From Bacteroidota bacterium (lineage in GTDB: Bacteria; Bacteroidota; Bacteroidia; Chitinophagales; Chitinophagaceae), in the NCBI GenBank assembly GCA_023415275.1, contig JAEZLJ010000118.1:1-28970 (forward strand): a stretch of DNA of 28,970 nt. Direction: 5' to 3'. Shown here one piece after another: positions 8,664 to 15,847 of the stretch. Position 1 is the first letter of the stretch. The number at the start of each line of letters is the position of its first letter. The notes under the pieces were generated by a model, which saw only the letters and a list, made by a program, of their open reading frames with translations, had not been told where the DNA came from and did not search any database. A program made the translations under genes and the position numbers.

Positions 8664-9902
8664 ATGGAATTTAAAACGCTCAGCCTCTCTCCCCTTAATC
8701 ATAAAGAGTTCAGGTATTATATAGTGGTTCGCTTTTTTTATACCATGGCGCTGCGCATGGTGGCCACGGTTGTAGCCTATAAGCTTTTCCATTTAACCAA
8801 AAGTTCATTTGCTATAGGTATCGTTGGCCTTTCGGAATTTGTTCCCGTTTTCTCCCTGGCACTATATGCCGGTCATATAGTCGACCGCTCGGATAAAAGG
8901 ACCCTATTGTTAAAAGGCATCCTGTCCTACTCGGCCTGCGTGCTGGGCCTGCTGGTGGTTACGCTTCCCACTGTGGAAGGAAGCCTACAGGTGTCGCAAA
9001 TAACGTGGTTGTTCTACGCCATAGTATTTTGCACAGGCATCATCAGGGCATTTGCAGGGCCTACTTCCAACGCCATCATTGCCCAACTGGTGCCAAGGGA
9101 AAACCTGCAGTTCGCTGCCAGTATCAGCTCCACTTCCTGGCTGGCCGCTTCCATATTGGGGCATGCCAGTGCCGGATTTCTTATTGCTTTCATTGGGGTG
9201 CATTCCACTTTTTACGTGATACTGGCCTATGTATGGATAGCTGCCTTTATACTTTCAAGGATTGAAAAGAAACCCATACTTCATACAGACATGACCATCA
9301 GGGCCTGGGACAGTGTCAAGGAAGGTCTCCGTTTTGTTTTCAACCACAAGATATTGTTAGGTGCCATATCGCTTGATCTTTTTGCAGTGCTCTTTGGTGG
9401 TGCAGTAGCCCTGATCCCGGAATTTGCAGACCGCATTTTAAAAGTGGGTGCCATTGGATTTGGGTGGCTGAATGCCGCCATTGATATCGGTTCCATTATT
9501 ATGATCATCACTATCACTTTTTTCCCGCTGCTCAAAAAGCAGGGCCGCATCTTAATGATGGTGGTAGCAGGCTTTGGCCTTTGTATCATCGTCTTTGGCG
9601 TCTCCCGGTTTTATTGGCTTTCCTTCGCTGCCCTTGTCATTGCCGGCATGCTCGATGGGATCAGCGTGGTGATCCGTGGCACCGTGCTACAGCTTACTAC
9701 TCCCGATGTAATGCGGGGGCGGGTAAGCTCAGTGAACTCCATGTTCATTAATTCATCCAATGAGCTGGGACAGTTTGAAAGCGGGTTCACTGCACGCATT
9801 ATGGGTGCTGTACCTGCCGTCATTTTCGGAGGTTCAATGACATTATTGGTAGCCATCATTTCCTGGATAAAAGCGCCTGGTTTACGTAAATTCGAATATT
9901 GA
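8664..9902 (+). CDS. MFS transporter (EntS/MFS_3-like exporter)
   Basis: A 412-residue membrane protein with about 12 hydrophobic segments. It has the MFS signature region between helices 2 and 3 (ALYAGHIVDRSDKRTLLL), a cytoplasmic mid-loop around IEKKPILHTDM, and a C-terminal half with GRVSSVNSMFINSSNELGQFESG, typical of the MFS_3/enterobactin-exporter group. Substrate unknown. The frame is open 39 codons further upstream, but that extension is a translation of the 46-bp repeats. I therefore start at ATG 8664, where the protein begins MEFKTLSLSPLNHKEFRYY as in related exporters. Confidence 0.88.
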   Translation: MEFKTLSLSPLNHKEFRYYIVVRFFYTMALRMVATVVAYKLFHLTKSSFAIGIVGLSEFVPVFSLALYAGHIVDRSDKRTLLLKGILSYSACVLGLLVVTLPTVEGSLQVSQITWLFYAIVFCTGIIRAFAGPTSNAIIAQLVPRENLQFAASISSTSWLAASILGHASAGFLIAFIGVHSTFYVILAYVWIAAFILSRIEKKPILHTDMTIRAWDSVKEGLRFVFNHKILLGAISLDLFAVLFGGAVALIPEFADRILKVGAIGFGWLNAAIDIGSIIMIITITFFPLLKKQGRILMMVVAGFGLCIIVFGVSRFYWLSFAALVIAGMLDGISVVIRGTVLQLTTPDVMRGRVSSVNSMFINSSNELGQFESGFTARIMGAVPAVIFGGSMTLLVAIISWIKAPGLRKFEY

Positions 9903-9979
9903 CGGCAACCATTGAACAATTTGCCCGTAAACCTGTTAGCATGTTTGCGGCAGTGTTCTAATAACTAAACCCTTACACT

Positions 9980-10882
9980 ATGCACAGGAGACACTTCCTT
10001 TATCAATCTACTGTTCTGGCATCTGCCAGCCTGCTATTTCAACAAAAAGCTATGGCATCCTTATTATCACCTGCCGAATTCCAGGTAAAAATGTTAAGGA
10101 ACAATGTGGGCATCTTCACAGAAAGAGGCGGCACCATTGGTTTTCTTAAATCTAAAAATGGAATTGTTGTTATAGATGCGCAGTTCCCGGATACATCCAA
10201 ACACCTGGTAGATGAACTCCAAAAACAACAGGGAGCCTCCTTCCTGTATTTGCTGAACACCCACCATCACGGGGACCACACATCGGGTAACATAGCTTAT
10301 AAAGGATTGGTGCAGCATGTGGTGGCACATGAAAATTCCCTGGCCAATCAAAAAAGGGTAGCTGAAGCCAATAACACCATGGAAAAGCAATTGCTTCCGG
10401 ATATGACCTTTAGTAAAGACTGGAAACTTAAGCTGGATGATGAAAAGATCAAGGCAGATTATTTTGGGCCCGGCCATACCAATGGTGATGCTGTGTATCA
10501 TTTTGAAAATGCCAATATCATTCATACCGGCGACCTGATGTTCAATAAGCGGCATCCCTTTGTGGACCGGTCTGCAGGTGCCAACATATCCAGTTGGATC
10601 AAAGACCTTGATGGCATTTTGAATATGGCAGGAAAAGACACTATCATCATTTTTGGCCACTCCCTGAATCCAGGTGAAGAAACAGGCACTATAGAAGATG
10701 TGAAAAAGTTCCAGGACTACCTGGGTAAGGTGCTGTCCTTTGCCGAAGCCGAGATCAAAAAAGGAGTTTCCAAAGAGGAATTCATTAAAAATACCAGCAT
10801 CCCGGGTGTTACAGAATGGAGTGGCCAGGGCATAGACCGGCCACTGACTGCAGCTTATGAAGAACTGGCAGAAAAAAAATAA
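9980..10882 (+). CDS. Exported MBL-fold metallo-hydrolase
   Basis: A 300-residue metallo-beta-lactamase-fold hydrolase. The start MHRRHFLYQSTVLASASLLF carries RR-x-F-L followed by a hydrophobic stretch, suggesting a Tat-type or Sec signal with cleavage near residue 26 and a periplasmic location. The metal site is clear: His95, His97, Asp99 and His100 in THHHGDH, then GHTNGD (His166, Asp170), HTGD (His182, Asp185) and His227 in FGHSL. The layout resembles class B-like hydrolases; the substrate is unknown. It stands alone, 77 nt after the MFS gene, and converges on the DUF4242 gene. Confidence 0.9.
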   Translation: MHRRHFLYQSTVLASASLLFQQKAMASLLSPAEFQVKMLRNNVGIFTERGGTIGFLKSKNGIVVIDAQFPDTSKHLVDELQKQQGASFLYLLNTHHHGDHTSGNIAYKGLVQHVVAHENSLANQKRVAEANNTMEKQLLPDMTFSKDWKLKLDDEKIKADYFGPGHTNGDAVYHFENANIIHTGDLMFNKRHPFVDRSAGANISSWIKDLDGILNMAGKDTIIIFGHSLNPGEETGTIEDVKKFQDYLGKVLSFAEAEIKKGVSKEEFIKNTSIPGVTEWSGQGIDRPLTAAYEELAEKK

Positions 10883-10907
10883 TAGAATGAACGGGATTAC
10901 TAATGGA

Positions 10908-11201
10908 TCATGAAACTGTTTGAGCCTGTGTTTCAGCAGTAACAGGACTGATCACATTCCTGATCTCCTCTATCCGGTCAGCGGGAAATCCACCCATTTC
11001 AGCATGCTGTTTAATTAGGTCTTTATTGGGCGCGTTGTAAACGCAATAGATCTTATCGTCCGTAACAAAGCTTTCTACCCATTGAATCCTCGGGCCTATA
11101 TCGCTGATGACATCGCAGGATTTTTGAGCCATGGCTTGCAGTTGGTCCTGGGTAAGCTTGCCTGCGCCGGGAACTTCCCTTTCAATAACATAACGTGGCA
11201 T
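10908..11201 (-). CDS. DUF4242 family (SCO4226-like nickel-binding) small protein
   Basis: A 97-residue soluble protein that I recognise as DUF4242 by its start MPRYVIEREVPGAGKLT, the central WVESFVTDDKIYCVYNAPN, and IKQHAEMGGFPADRIEEIR. The Streptomyces member SCO4226 binds nickel as a ferredoxin-like-fold dimer. Whether this one binds metal is inference, though a His-containing KQHAEMGGFP segment is kept. It lies 78 nt downstream of the YkgJ-like gene on the same strand and may share its transcript. Confidence 0.85.
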   Translation of the reverse strand: MPRYVIEREVPGAGKLTQDQLQAMAQKSCDVISDIGPRIQWVESFVTDDKIYCVYNAPNKDLIKQHAEMGGFPADRIEEIRNVISPVTAETQAQTVS

Positions 11202-11279
11202 ATAGCAAAAAGTTTTATGCCATAAGTTACGAAATCATTTATCAAAAAAATCGGGAACTCACTGCTGTTGGCGACCGCC

Positions 11280-11765
11280 TTATTTCAACTTCTGAAGCAG
11301 ACCTTCCAGCACATAATAAGTAATGGGACAAAAGGTGGAATTGGTCAGCGTAAGCTTTTGTCGCTTGATGATCACATCTTCATCCGTATAAGGAAAGCGT
11401 GCACAATCAGATGGTCTTTCGTCATAAATAGAGCACTGGTTATCAGCTCCTAAAAAAGGACAGGGAGATGACTTCACCACGAAATCCCCGTCTTCATCCA
11501 CCCGGAGATAGGTTTCGATAAAATTACTTTCCTTCATGCCCAGGTACTTGCTGATCCGCTTGACATCCGGAGTTTTGAACCGGGGAGAATAATTTTTACA
11601 ACAGGCAGCACATTGCAGGCAATCCACTTTTTCAAAAGCCTCTTCATGAAGGTCCGGCAAATGCTTAAGTACTTTATTTTTATCCGCCCGGTCCAGCATC
11701 TGCCTGTACTGCTTCTGCCTTTCCTTGCTTTTTTTCTGCCAGTTATGTAAAGTGTCGCCGGACAT
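11280..11765 (-). CDS. YkgJ-type CxxCxxCC cysteine-cluster protein
   Basis: A 161-residue protein of the YkgJ/UPF0153 family, thought to chelate zinc or iron. The signature CLQCAACC supplies Cys49, Cys52, Cys55 and Cys56. Further conserved cysteines are Cys102 in PCPFLG, Cys111 in QCSIY and Cys121 in DCARFP. The N-terminal 45 residues are highly charged and helical. I use ATG 11765; the longer frame starts only at a TTG at 11786. Precise role unknown. Confidence 0.9.
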   Translation of the reverse strand: MSGDTLHNWQKKSKERQKQYRQMLDRADKNKVLKHLPDLHEEAFEKVDCLQCAACCKNYSPRFKTPDVKRISKYLGMKESNFIETYLRVDEDGDFVVKSSPCPFLGADNQCSIYDERPSDCARFPYTDEDVIIKRQKLTLTNSTFCPITYYVLEGLLQKLK

Positions 11766-12015
11766 GCTGCAAAGAACCGAAAACAAACGTTAAGACCTAG
11801 ATAAACGCTTACCCAGGAGTGATTAAATGGCTTTAAATTATTATATGACTCATCAATAGCTTATTGTGTGTACCCTAAATCCACTACCATAGATTTCTTT
11901 TAGATGTACTCCCCTTTTACTGTCTCTTTTATTCCTTTCCAGGCTGGTATAAGTTTAAAAAGTAACCCGAACTGCCTAATTAGAAAGTTACAGTTACAAT
12001 AATCACTATTTCCGG

Positions 12016-12035
12016 TGTCTCGTACTGAATTCACT
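12016..12035 (+). repeat. IS left terminal inverted repeat
   Basis: TGTCTCGTACTGAATTCACT pairs with the right end at 16 of 20 positions. The core GTACTGAA is identical in both ends. Confidence 0.85.
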
Positions 12036-12078
12036 TTACATATTCAGACTTAAAGTATGTGTAATTTAAATTTAGTAT

Positions 12079-12441
12079 ATGAATACTTCTAAACAACAAG
12101 GTCGTTCTCCGATCTATGACTCTTCTTTAAAGATTGCTGTTGCAAAAGAATACCTGACGTCTCCATTAGGATATGGGGCTCTGGCTAAAAAGTATGGATT
12201 TAAAAGTGCTTCTTCGGTTAGAGAAATGCTTCGATGGTACAGAAAAAAATATCCCGAAGGTTTACAACACTTGCCTGAAACCACACAGAATATCGGTGCA
12301 GATACAAAAACAGTAAGTGAGGCTTCTTTAAAAGAGGCTACGCTAAAGATTACTGCTTTGGAAATGCTTATTGAAAATGCCAGTAAGGAGCTTGGTGTTG
12401 ATCTGGTAAAAAAGTTTGGCTCCAAACAGTCAAAGAAATGA
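12079..12441 (+). CDS. IS3-family transposase OrfA (HTH protein)
   Basis: A 120-residue protein with an N-terminal helix-turn-helix (LKIAVAKEYLTSPLGYGALAKKYGF, residues about 17-41), followed by a second helical part (SVREMLRWYRKKYPEG). A C-terminal leucine-zipper-like coiled coil runs over about 78-105 (SEASLKEATLKITALEMLIENASKEL). OrfA binds the ends and is fused to OrfB by frameshifting in this family. Its TGA overlaps the orfB ATG (ATGA at 12438-12441), and the slippery site lies 24 nt before the stop codon. Confidence 0.93.
   Translation: MNTSKQQGRSPIYDSSLKIAVAKEYLTSPLGYGALAKKYGFKSASSVREMLRWYRKKYPEGLQHLPETTQNIGADTKTVSEASLKEATLKITALEMLIENASKELGVDLVKKFGSKQSKK
12408..12414 (+). other. A6G slippery heptamer for programmed -1 frameshift
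   Basis: AAAAAAG lies in the OrfA frame as A_AAA_AAG, the classic IS3-type phasing. After a -1 slip the frame is open (V-W-L-Q-T-V-K-E) straight into the orfB ATG at 12438, giving a predicted OrfAB fusion of about 433 residues. Confidence 0.8.
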
Positions 12442-13379
12442 AACAATACTACCCTGGTGTGGGGTGGTCAAGACTGTGTAGGCTGTTTGGAAAATCCAGG
12501 CAGGCTCTATATGATCATCTTTGCCGTAGCTCGGATGAAAAAATGGAAGATGTATTGATTATAGAGCTGGTATTAGAACTCAGGAAAAAGTTGCCTAAAA
12601 TAGGAGCTGTAAAGCTATTGTATATGCTGCGTAAGGACTTTGCTTTACACCACATATCCATTGGCAGAGACCGATTTTTTAATTTGCTCCGTGCCAATGA
12701 TTTATTGATAAAGCCCAAAAAACGCTATGCCAGGACCACCAACTCCAACCATAGGTTTAAAAAATGGCCTGATCTGCGTAAGGATATGTTGATTAACAGG
12801 GTCGGACAGTTGTGGGTCAGTGATATTACCTACCTCACCACTGAAACCGGATTTATTTATCTCTCACTGGTGACGGATGCTTATTCCCATAAAATTTTAG
12901 GCTATCACTTAAGTCAAACCCTACAATCCAAAGGCTGTATAATAGCCCTAAGAAAAGCCATAGGAACAGCAACTACCCATATAGGGCTAATCCATCATTC
13001 TGATAGAGGGATCCAGTATTGTTGCGATGCGTATGTGGAAATACTCCAGTCCAACAACATCCACATCAGCATGACCCAAACAGGTAATCCCTATGATAAT
13101 CCTATAGCAGAAAGAGCCAATGGGATTTTAAAAGATGAATTATCCCTATACAAAACTTTTAAAAGCTATTCAGAGGCAGTTCCAGCGGTCCACAACGCCA
13201 TAAATATGTATAATAATGTTAGACCGCATATGAGCTGTGGCAATCTTACTCCTGATCAAGCACATCAATCCCAACTACCCCTTGTAAAAACCTGGAAAAA
13301 AAGGAACTATTGTAAACCCAAATCTGTATCTATGTATCCGGCTGTAAAGCCACAACCGTATCTAAACCCCAAACTGTAA
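12438..13379 (+). CDS. IS3-family transposase OrfB (DDE integrase core)
   Basis: A 313-residue protein with an N-terminal HTH_21-like segment (about 45-105), then an rve integrase core. The DDE triad is visible: Asp in WVSDITYLT, Asp in HHSDRGIQY, and Glu in NPIAERANGILKDE, the last followed by the family's YNNVRPH motif. It is in the -1 frame relative to orfA and can also start at its own ATG inside ATGA. The protein appears complete. It ends at 13379, directly before the right inverted repeat. Confidence 0.95.
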   Translation: MKQYYPGVGWSRLCRLFGKSRQALYDHLCRSSDEKMEDVLIIELVLELRKKLPKIGAVKLLYMLRKDFALHHISIGRDRFFNLLRANDLLIKPKKRYARTTNSNHRFKKWPDLRKDMLINRVGQLWVSDITYLTTETGFIYLSLVTDAYSHKILGYHLSQTLQSKGCIIALRKAIGTATTHIGLIHHSDRGIQYCCDAYVEILQSNNIHISMTQTGNPYDNPIAERANGILKDELSLYKTFKSYSEAVPAVHNAINMYNNVRPHMSCGNLTPDQAHQSQLPLVKTWKKRNYCKPKSVSMYPAVKPQPYLNPKL

Positions 13380-13399
13380 AGTTTTTTCAGTACAAGACA
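13380..13399 (-). repeat. IS right terminal inverted repeat
   Basis: Read on the minus strand this is TGTCTTGTACTGAAAAAACT, the partner of 12016-12035. It begins at the base after the orfB stop codon. Confidence 0.85.
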
Positions 13400-13425
13400 G
13401 CCCAACTTGTTCCAATTATATAATG

Positions 13426-13537
13426 TAGATGAGCCACAGATATCCCATAGATATCCCAATGATATTCCAAGGATATCCCATCTCTTATATAGTTGGAATA
13501 TCATTGGGATATCTATGGGATATCTATGGCTCATCTA
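13426..13537 (+). repeat. Inverted array of 11-bp units, 45-bp near-perfect arms
   Basis: Arms 13426-13470 and 13493-13537 are reverse complements over 45 bp with one mismatch, around a 22-nt centre. Each arm is itself an 11-bp tandem repeat. GATATCCCA-type units begin at 13428 (diverged), 13439, 13450, 13461 and 13472. Reversed TGGGATATC-type units begin at 13494, 13505, 13516, 13527 (diverged) and 13538. A second pairing joins 13411-13423 with 13485-13497 (12 of 13). No T-run follows, so it is not an ordinary terminator. Confidence 0.92.
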
Positions 13538-13727
13538 TGGAATATCCTCCCTTTTGGCTGAAATTTCCCTTTTCCTAAGTAGAACCTAAAATGGAGAATA
13601 AACCAGGCCTGCCACCTTGAAGAATGGACTTTTAGGCAAAGGAGCATTAATAAATTATTTTATATAATAATAATTAGTCTTAATTTCTTATTGAGCAGGG
13701 TGGCTAATTCCATGAAATGGTTTTCTC

Positions 13728-13735
13728 TATCTTTA
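13728..13735 (+). promoter_or_regulatory. TATCTTTA -7-like element before the bactofilin operon
   Basis: One mismatch from TAnnTTTG, 18 nt before ATG 13754. No TTG at the expected 19-21 nt spacing, so only weak support. Confidence 0.3.
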
Positions 13736-13753
13736 GCGCCATAACAAATATCT

Positions 13754-14149
13754 ATGGCAAAACTAGATGCCGGGTCCACCTTGCAGCGATTGCGCAATCG
13801 CTACCGGCTAGTGGTGATGAATGATGACACGTATGAGGAAGTGGTTACCTTCCGGCTATCCAGGATGAGCGTTTATATTGTGTTAAGTACCATATTTGTG
13901 CTGCTTACCGGGTTGACAGTGGCACTCATAGTGTTTACACCTCTCAAATATTACATTCCGGGCTATGGAAATGCGGGTATAGGTAGAGAATACCGGCAGC
14001 TGAAATATGTGACCGATTCCCTTGAAAAACAGGTGAATTACCAGGGGCAATACATAGAAGGGTTGAAAAAAGTGTTGGGTGGAGATGAGAACCTTAAGCT
14101 TGATACCACACAATTACAGGTTCCGAAGGAGGAAATCTCAAATGATTGA
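13754..14149 (+). CDS. M23-type membrane anchor protein lacking the peptidase domain
   Basis: A 131-residue protein with a basic cytoplasmic start (RLRNRYRLVVMNDDTYEEVVTFRLSRM), one membrane helix at about 37-62, a PLKYYIPGYG segment just outside the membrane, and a coiled coil at about 77-108. This pattern matches the N-terminal part of Bacteroidetes M23/LytM endopeptidases that neighbour bactofilin genes (from memory). The LytM zinc domain is absent: the frame ends soon after VLGGDENLKLDTTQL. The next gene, 27 nt on, is a bactofilin, so it may anchor bactofilin filaments to the membrane. Family link moderately sure; function inferred. Confidence 0.7.
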   Translation: MAKLDAGSTLQRLRNRYRLVVMNDDTYEEVVTFRLSRMSVYIVLSTIFVLLTGLTVALIVFTPLKYYIPGYGNAGIGREYRQLKYVTDSLEKQVNYQGQYIEGLKKVLGGDENLKLDTTQLQVPKEEISND

Positions 14150-14176
14150 TTATTTTTAAGCTATAAACCAATACCT

Positions 14177-14593
14177 ATGTTCAACAAAGAAAAAACCAAT
14201 GGCATTTCCGACAAGATCAGTACAAGCGCTACCCTGATCAGTGAAGGCACCAGTTTGCAGGGAGATGTTAAAAGCGAAAACGACCTGCGCATTGATGGTA
14301 CAATACACGGAAATGTGATCTCCTCAGCCAAAGTAGTAATAGGCCCTTCAGGTTATGTAGAAGGCAATATTCATGGCAAGCAGGCAGACATTACCGGGAA
14401 AGTAAATGGAAACATTACCGTGATGGAAGTGCTGCAACTGAGAGGAGAAAGCAATGTACAGGGTAACATTCATGCAGCCACCCTACAAATAGATCCCACA
14501 GCGGTATTCAATGGTCAATGTAAGATGGGAGCTGTGCCTGCAAGTGTAGTAGTAATGAGTACAACGGATGAACAGACAGCCGAAGCAAAATAA
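14177..14593 (+). CDS. Bactofilin (polymer-forming cytoskeletal protein)
   Basis: A 138-residue bactofilin. A short disordered start is followed by the beta-helical core at about 17-122 with its regular G-x-(V/I)-x-G turns (LQGDVKSENDLRIDGTIHGNV, VEGNIHGKQADITGKVNGNI, VQGNIHAATLQ). The C-terminal tail is short. Bactofilins form membrane-linked filaments without nucleotides and position cell-wall enzymes. It sits between the M23-type anchor and atpZ, and its last 26 nt overlap the start of atpZ. Confidence 0.95.
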   Translation: MFNKEKTNGISDKISTSATLISEGTSLQGDVKSENDLRIDGTIHGNVISSAKVVIGPSGYVEGNIHGKQADITGKVNGNITVMEVLQLRGESNVQGNIHAATLQIDPTAVFNGQCKMGAVPASVVVMSTTDEQTAEAK

Positions 14594-14813
14594 GCCGAAT
14601 GCAGATCTTATGCGTTATGCAGGCTGGGGCACACAACTTTTTGTGTCCTTAGCCCTCGCGGTCTTCATCGGTATGAAAATAGATAAATGGGCCAATTTCT
14701 CTGTACCCTTGCTGGTATGGATACTCCCTTTTTTTATATTGGTGGTAATGATCTATCAACTGGTAAAGGATACTTCAAAAAAGAAAACAGATAATGGTCA
14801 AGAGGAAGTTTAA
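14568..14813 (+). CDS. AtpZ/AtpI-family small membrane protein
   Basis: An 81-residue protein with two membrane helices (about 20-38 and 45-66), in the AtpZ pattern: KPNADLMRYAGWGTQLFVSLALAVFIGMKID, then VPLLVWILPFFILVVMIYQLVKD. AtpZ/AtpI proteins assist assembly of the F1Fo ATP synthase rotor and have been linked to Mg/Ca uptake. The start ATG 14568 lies inside the bactofilin gene in another frame. A shorter start at ATG 14610 would remove the overlap, but would also lose the KPN-x-x-L-RYAG region that I expect in the family. It overlaps the next gene by 20 nt. Confidence 0.85.
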   Translation: MNRQPKQNKPNADLMRYAGWGTQLFVSLALAVFIGMKIDKWANFSVPLLVWILPFFILVVMIYQLVKDTSKKKTDNGQEEV

Positions 14814-15195
14814 GTCGTTTTTCCCTGTGGTTTTATTTTTCATTGTTTTAAATGCATTTTTCATTGCGGGTAAAAATATGTTGGCCAGGTGGGGCATGGA
14901 CCAGGATGTGCTGATCATTGGTAACCTGCTTCTTTTCCTGATCACACTTGTTTCATTTACCCTGGCACAAAAAGGCTTAAAAAATCCTAATCCACATGCC
15001 TTTGTCCGCTCTGTATATTCAGGAATGATGGTGAAGCTTTTTCTTTGCGTCATAGCCGTATTTATTTATGTATCAGCTTTCAAAACCACCTATAATAAAC
15101 CGGCTTTATTCACCTGCATGGCCCTTTACCTGGTGTATAGTTTTATGGAAGTATCTATATTGATGAAATTGTTGAGGAAGAACCCTCATGAGTAA
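14794..15195 (+). CDS. Four-helix membrane protein of the AtpZ neighbourhood
   Basis: A 133-residue membrane protein with four hydrophobic segments at about 9-27, 40-58, 78-95 and 103-122, and a basic start (MVKRKFKSFF). No enzyme motif. Bacteroidetes often carry an unnamed or AtpI-like four-helix protein between atpZ and atpB, and this position fits. However, no ATP synthase gene follows here. It overlaps atpZ by 20 nt and the SprT-like gene by 8 nt, so it is firmly in the operon. Function not assigned. Confidence 0.75.
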   Translation: MVKRKFKSFFPVVLFFIVLNAFFIAGKNMLARWGMDQDVLIIGNLLLFLITLVSFTLAQKGLKNPNPHAFVRSVYSGMMVKLFLCVIAVFIYVSAFKTTYNKPALFTCMALYLVYSFMEVSILMKLLRKNPHE

Positions 15196-15817
15196 AAAAG
15201 AAGCGCCCATTTCTGCCTTGCAGGAATACCTGCCCCCCAACACCATGGAAGAAGTGCTGGCTTACCTTCAGTTCTACCATGTGCATCTAACGGTAGCCAG
15301 GGATCGAAAAAGTATCCTGGGTGATTACCGTCATCGCACGCACGCCAGCAACCACCGGATTAGTGTAAATGGCAATTTGAATAAATACGCCTTCCTGATC
15401 ACTTTGCTGCATGAACTGGCACACCTGCTTACGTTTGAAAAGTATGGCAACCGGGTAGCTTCTCATGGTAAGGAGTGGAAAGCCATTTTTGGACAATTAT
15501 TGGCGCGTTTTATAGAAAATAATGTTTTCCCGGATGATATCAGGCATGCGCTATTGCAATCTTTACATAATCCTGCAGCTTCCAGTTGTGCAGATGAATT
15601 GTTGCTGCGCACCCTGAAAAAGTATGATACCAATAAAGGCCACCTGGTTTTTGTGGAAGAAGTAGCAACTGGTTTGTTATTCAAAACACACGATGGAAGA
15701 GTATTCAGAAAAGGTGAAAAAATCCGGAAGCGATTCAGGTGCGAGGAAGTAGCTACCAAAAGGATCTACCTTTTCAGCCCTGTATATGAATGCGTGCCTA
15801 TACCATCATCCCAATGA
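15188..15817 (+). CDS. SprT-like zinc metalloprotease
   Basis: A 209-residue protein with an SprT-like domain over about 20-110. The zinc site is HELAH (His75, Glu76, His79), with a third ligand His93 in ASHGKEWK, the usual SprT spacing. The C-terminal part (about 150-205) is rich in beta strands and basic residues (RVFRKGEKIRKRFRCEE) and might contact nucleic acid, as in SPRTN relatives. The annotation by family is solid but the substrate is unknown. The start overlaps the preceding membrane protein gene by 8 nt. Confidence 0.9.
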   Translation: MSKKEAPISALQEYLPPNTMEEVLAYLQFYHVHLTVARDRKSILGDYRHRTHASNHRISVNGNLNKYAFLITLLHELAHLLTFEKYGNRVASHGKEWKAIFGQLLARFIENNVFPDDIRHALLQSLHNPAASSCADELLLRTLKKYDTNKGHLVFVEEVATGLLFKTHDGRVFRKGEKIRKRFRCEEVATKRIYLFSPVYECVPIPSSQ

Positions 15818-15847
15818 CCAGGAGTGTCAGAAAAAGCTTAAGTTTTT

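Larger units (their letters stand above)
12016..13399 (+). mobile_element. Complete IS3-family insertion sequence
   Basis: A 1384-bp element with two overlapping transposase frames bounded by imperfect inverted ends: left TGTCTCGTACTGAATTCACT (12016-12035) and, read on the minus strand, right TGTCTTGTACTGAAAAAACT (13399-13380). They match at 16 of 20 positions, with TG...CA tips as in the IS3 family. Both frames look intact and the frameshift signal is present, so the element could be active. I could not find a target-site duplication: the flanks are TTCCGG on the left and GCCCAA on the right. Confidence 0.9.
13400..13753 (+). other. Spacer between the IS and the bactofilin operon
   Basis: No gene is supported here. 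The frames present are low-complexity translations of the 11-bp units. It holds the large inverted array at 13426-13537 with flanking diverged units, then an AT-rich stretch (about 13650-13690) and the -7-like element before 13754. Confidence 0.7.

Noticed and set aside
9912..9947. Promoter for the MBL hydrolase (TTTG at 9920, CATGTTTG at 9940)
   Set aside because: The spacer is 16 nt from one TTG and 25 nt from the other; neither fits 19-21.
11787..12015. Possible gene or earlier IS end in the left flank of the IS element
   Set aside because: AT-rich with no supported frame; the TGTGTACCC word near 11866 has no inverted partner on the right.
13307..13589. Short frames on both strands with repeated Tyr-Pro-Ile or Gly-Tyr-Leu words
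   Set aside because: They translate the 11-bp inverted array; the period is not a multiple of three and the frames have no start context.
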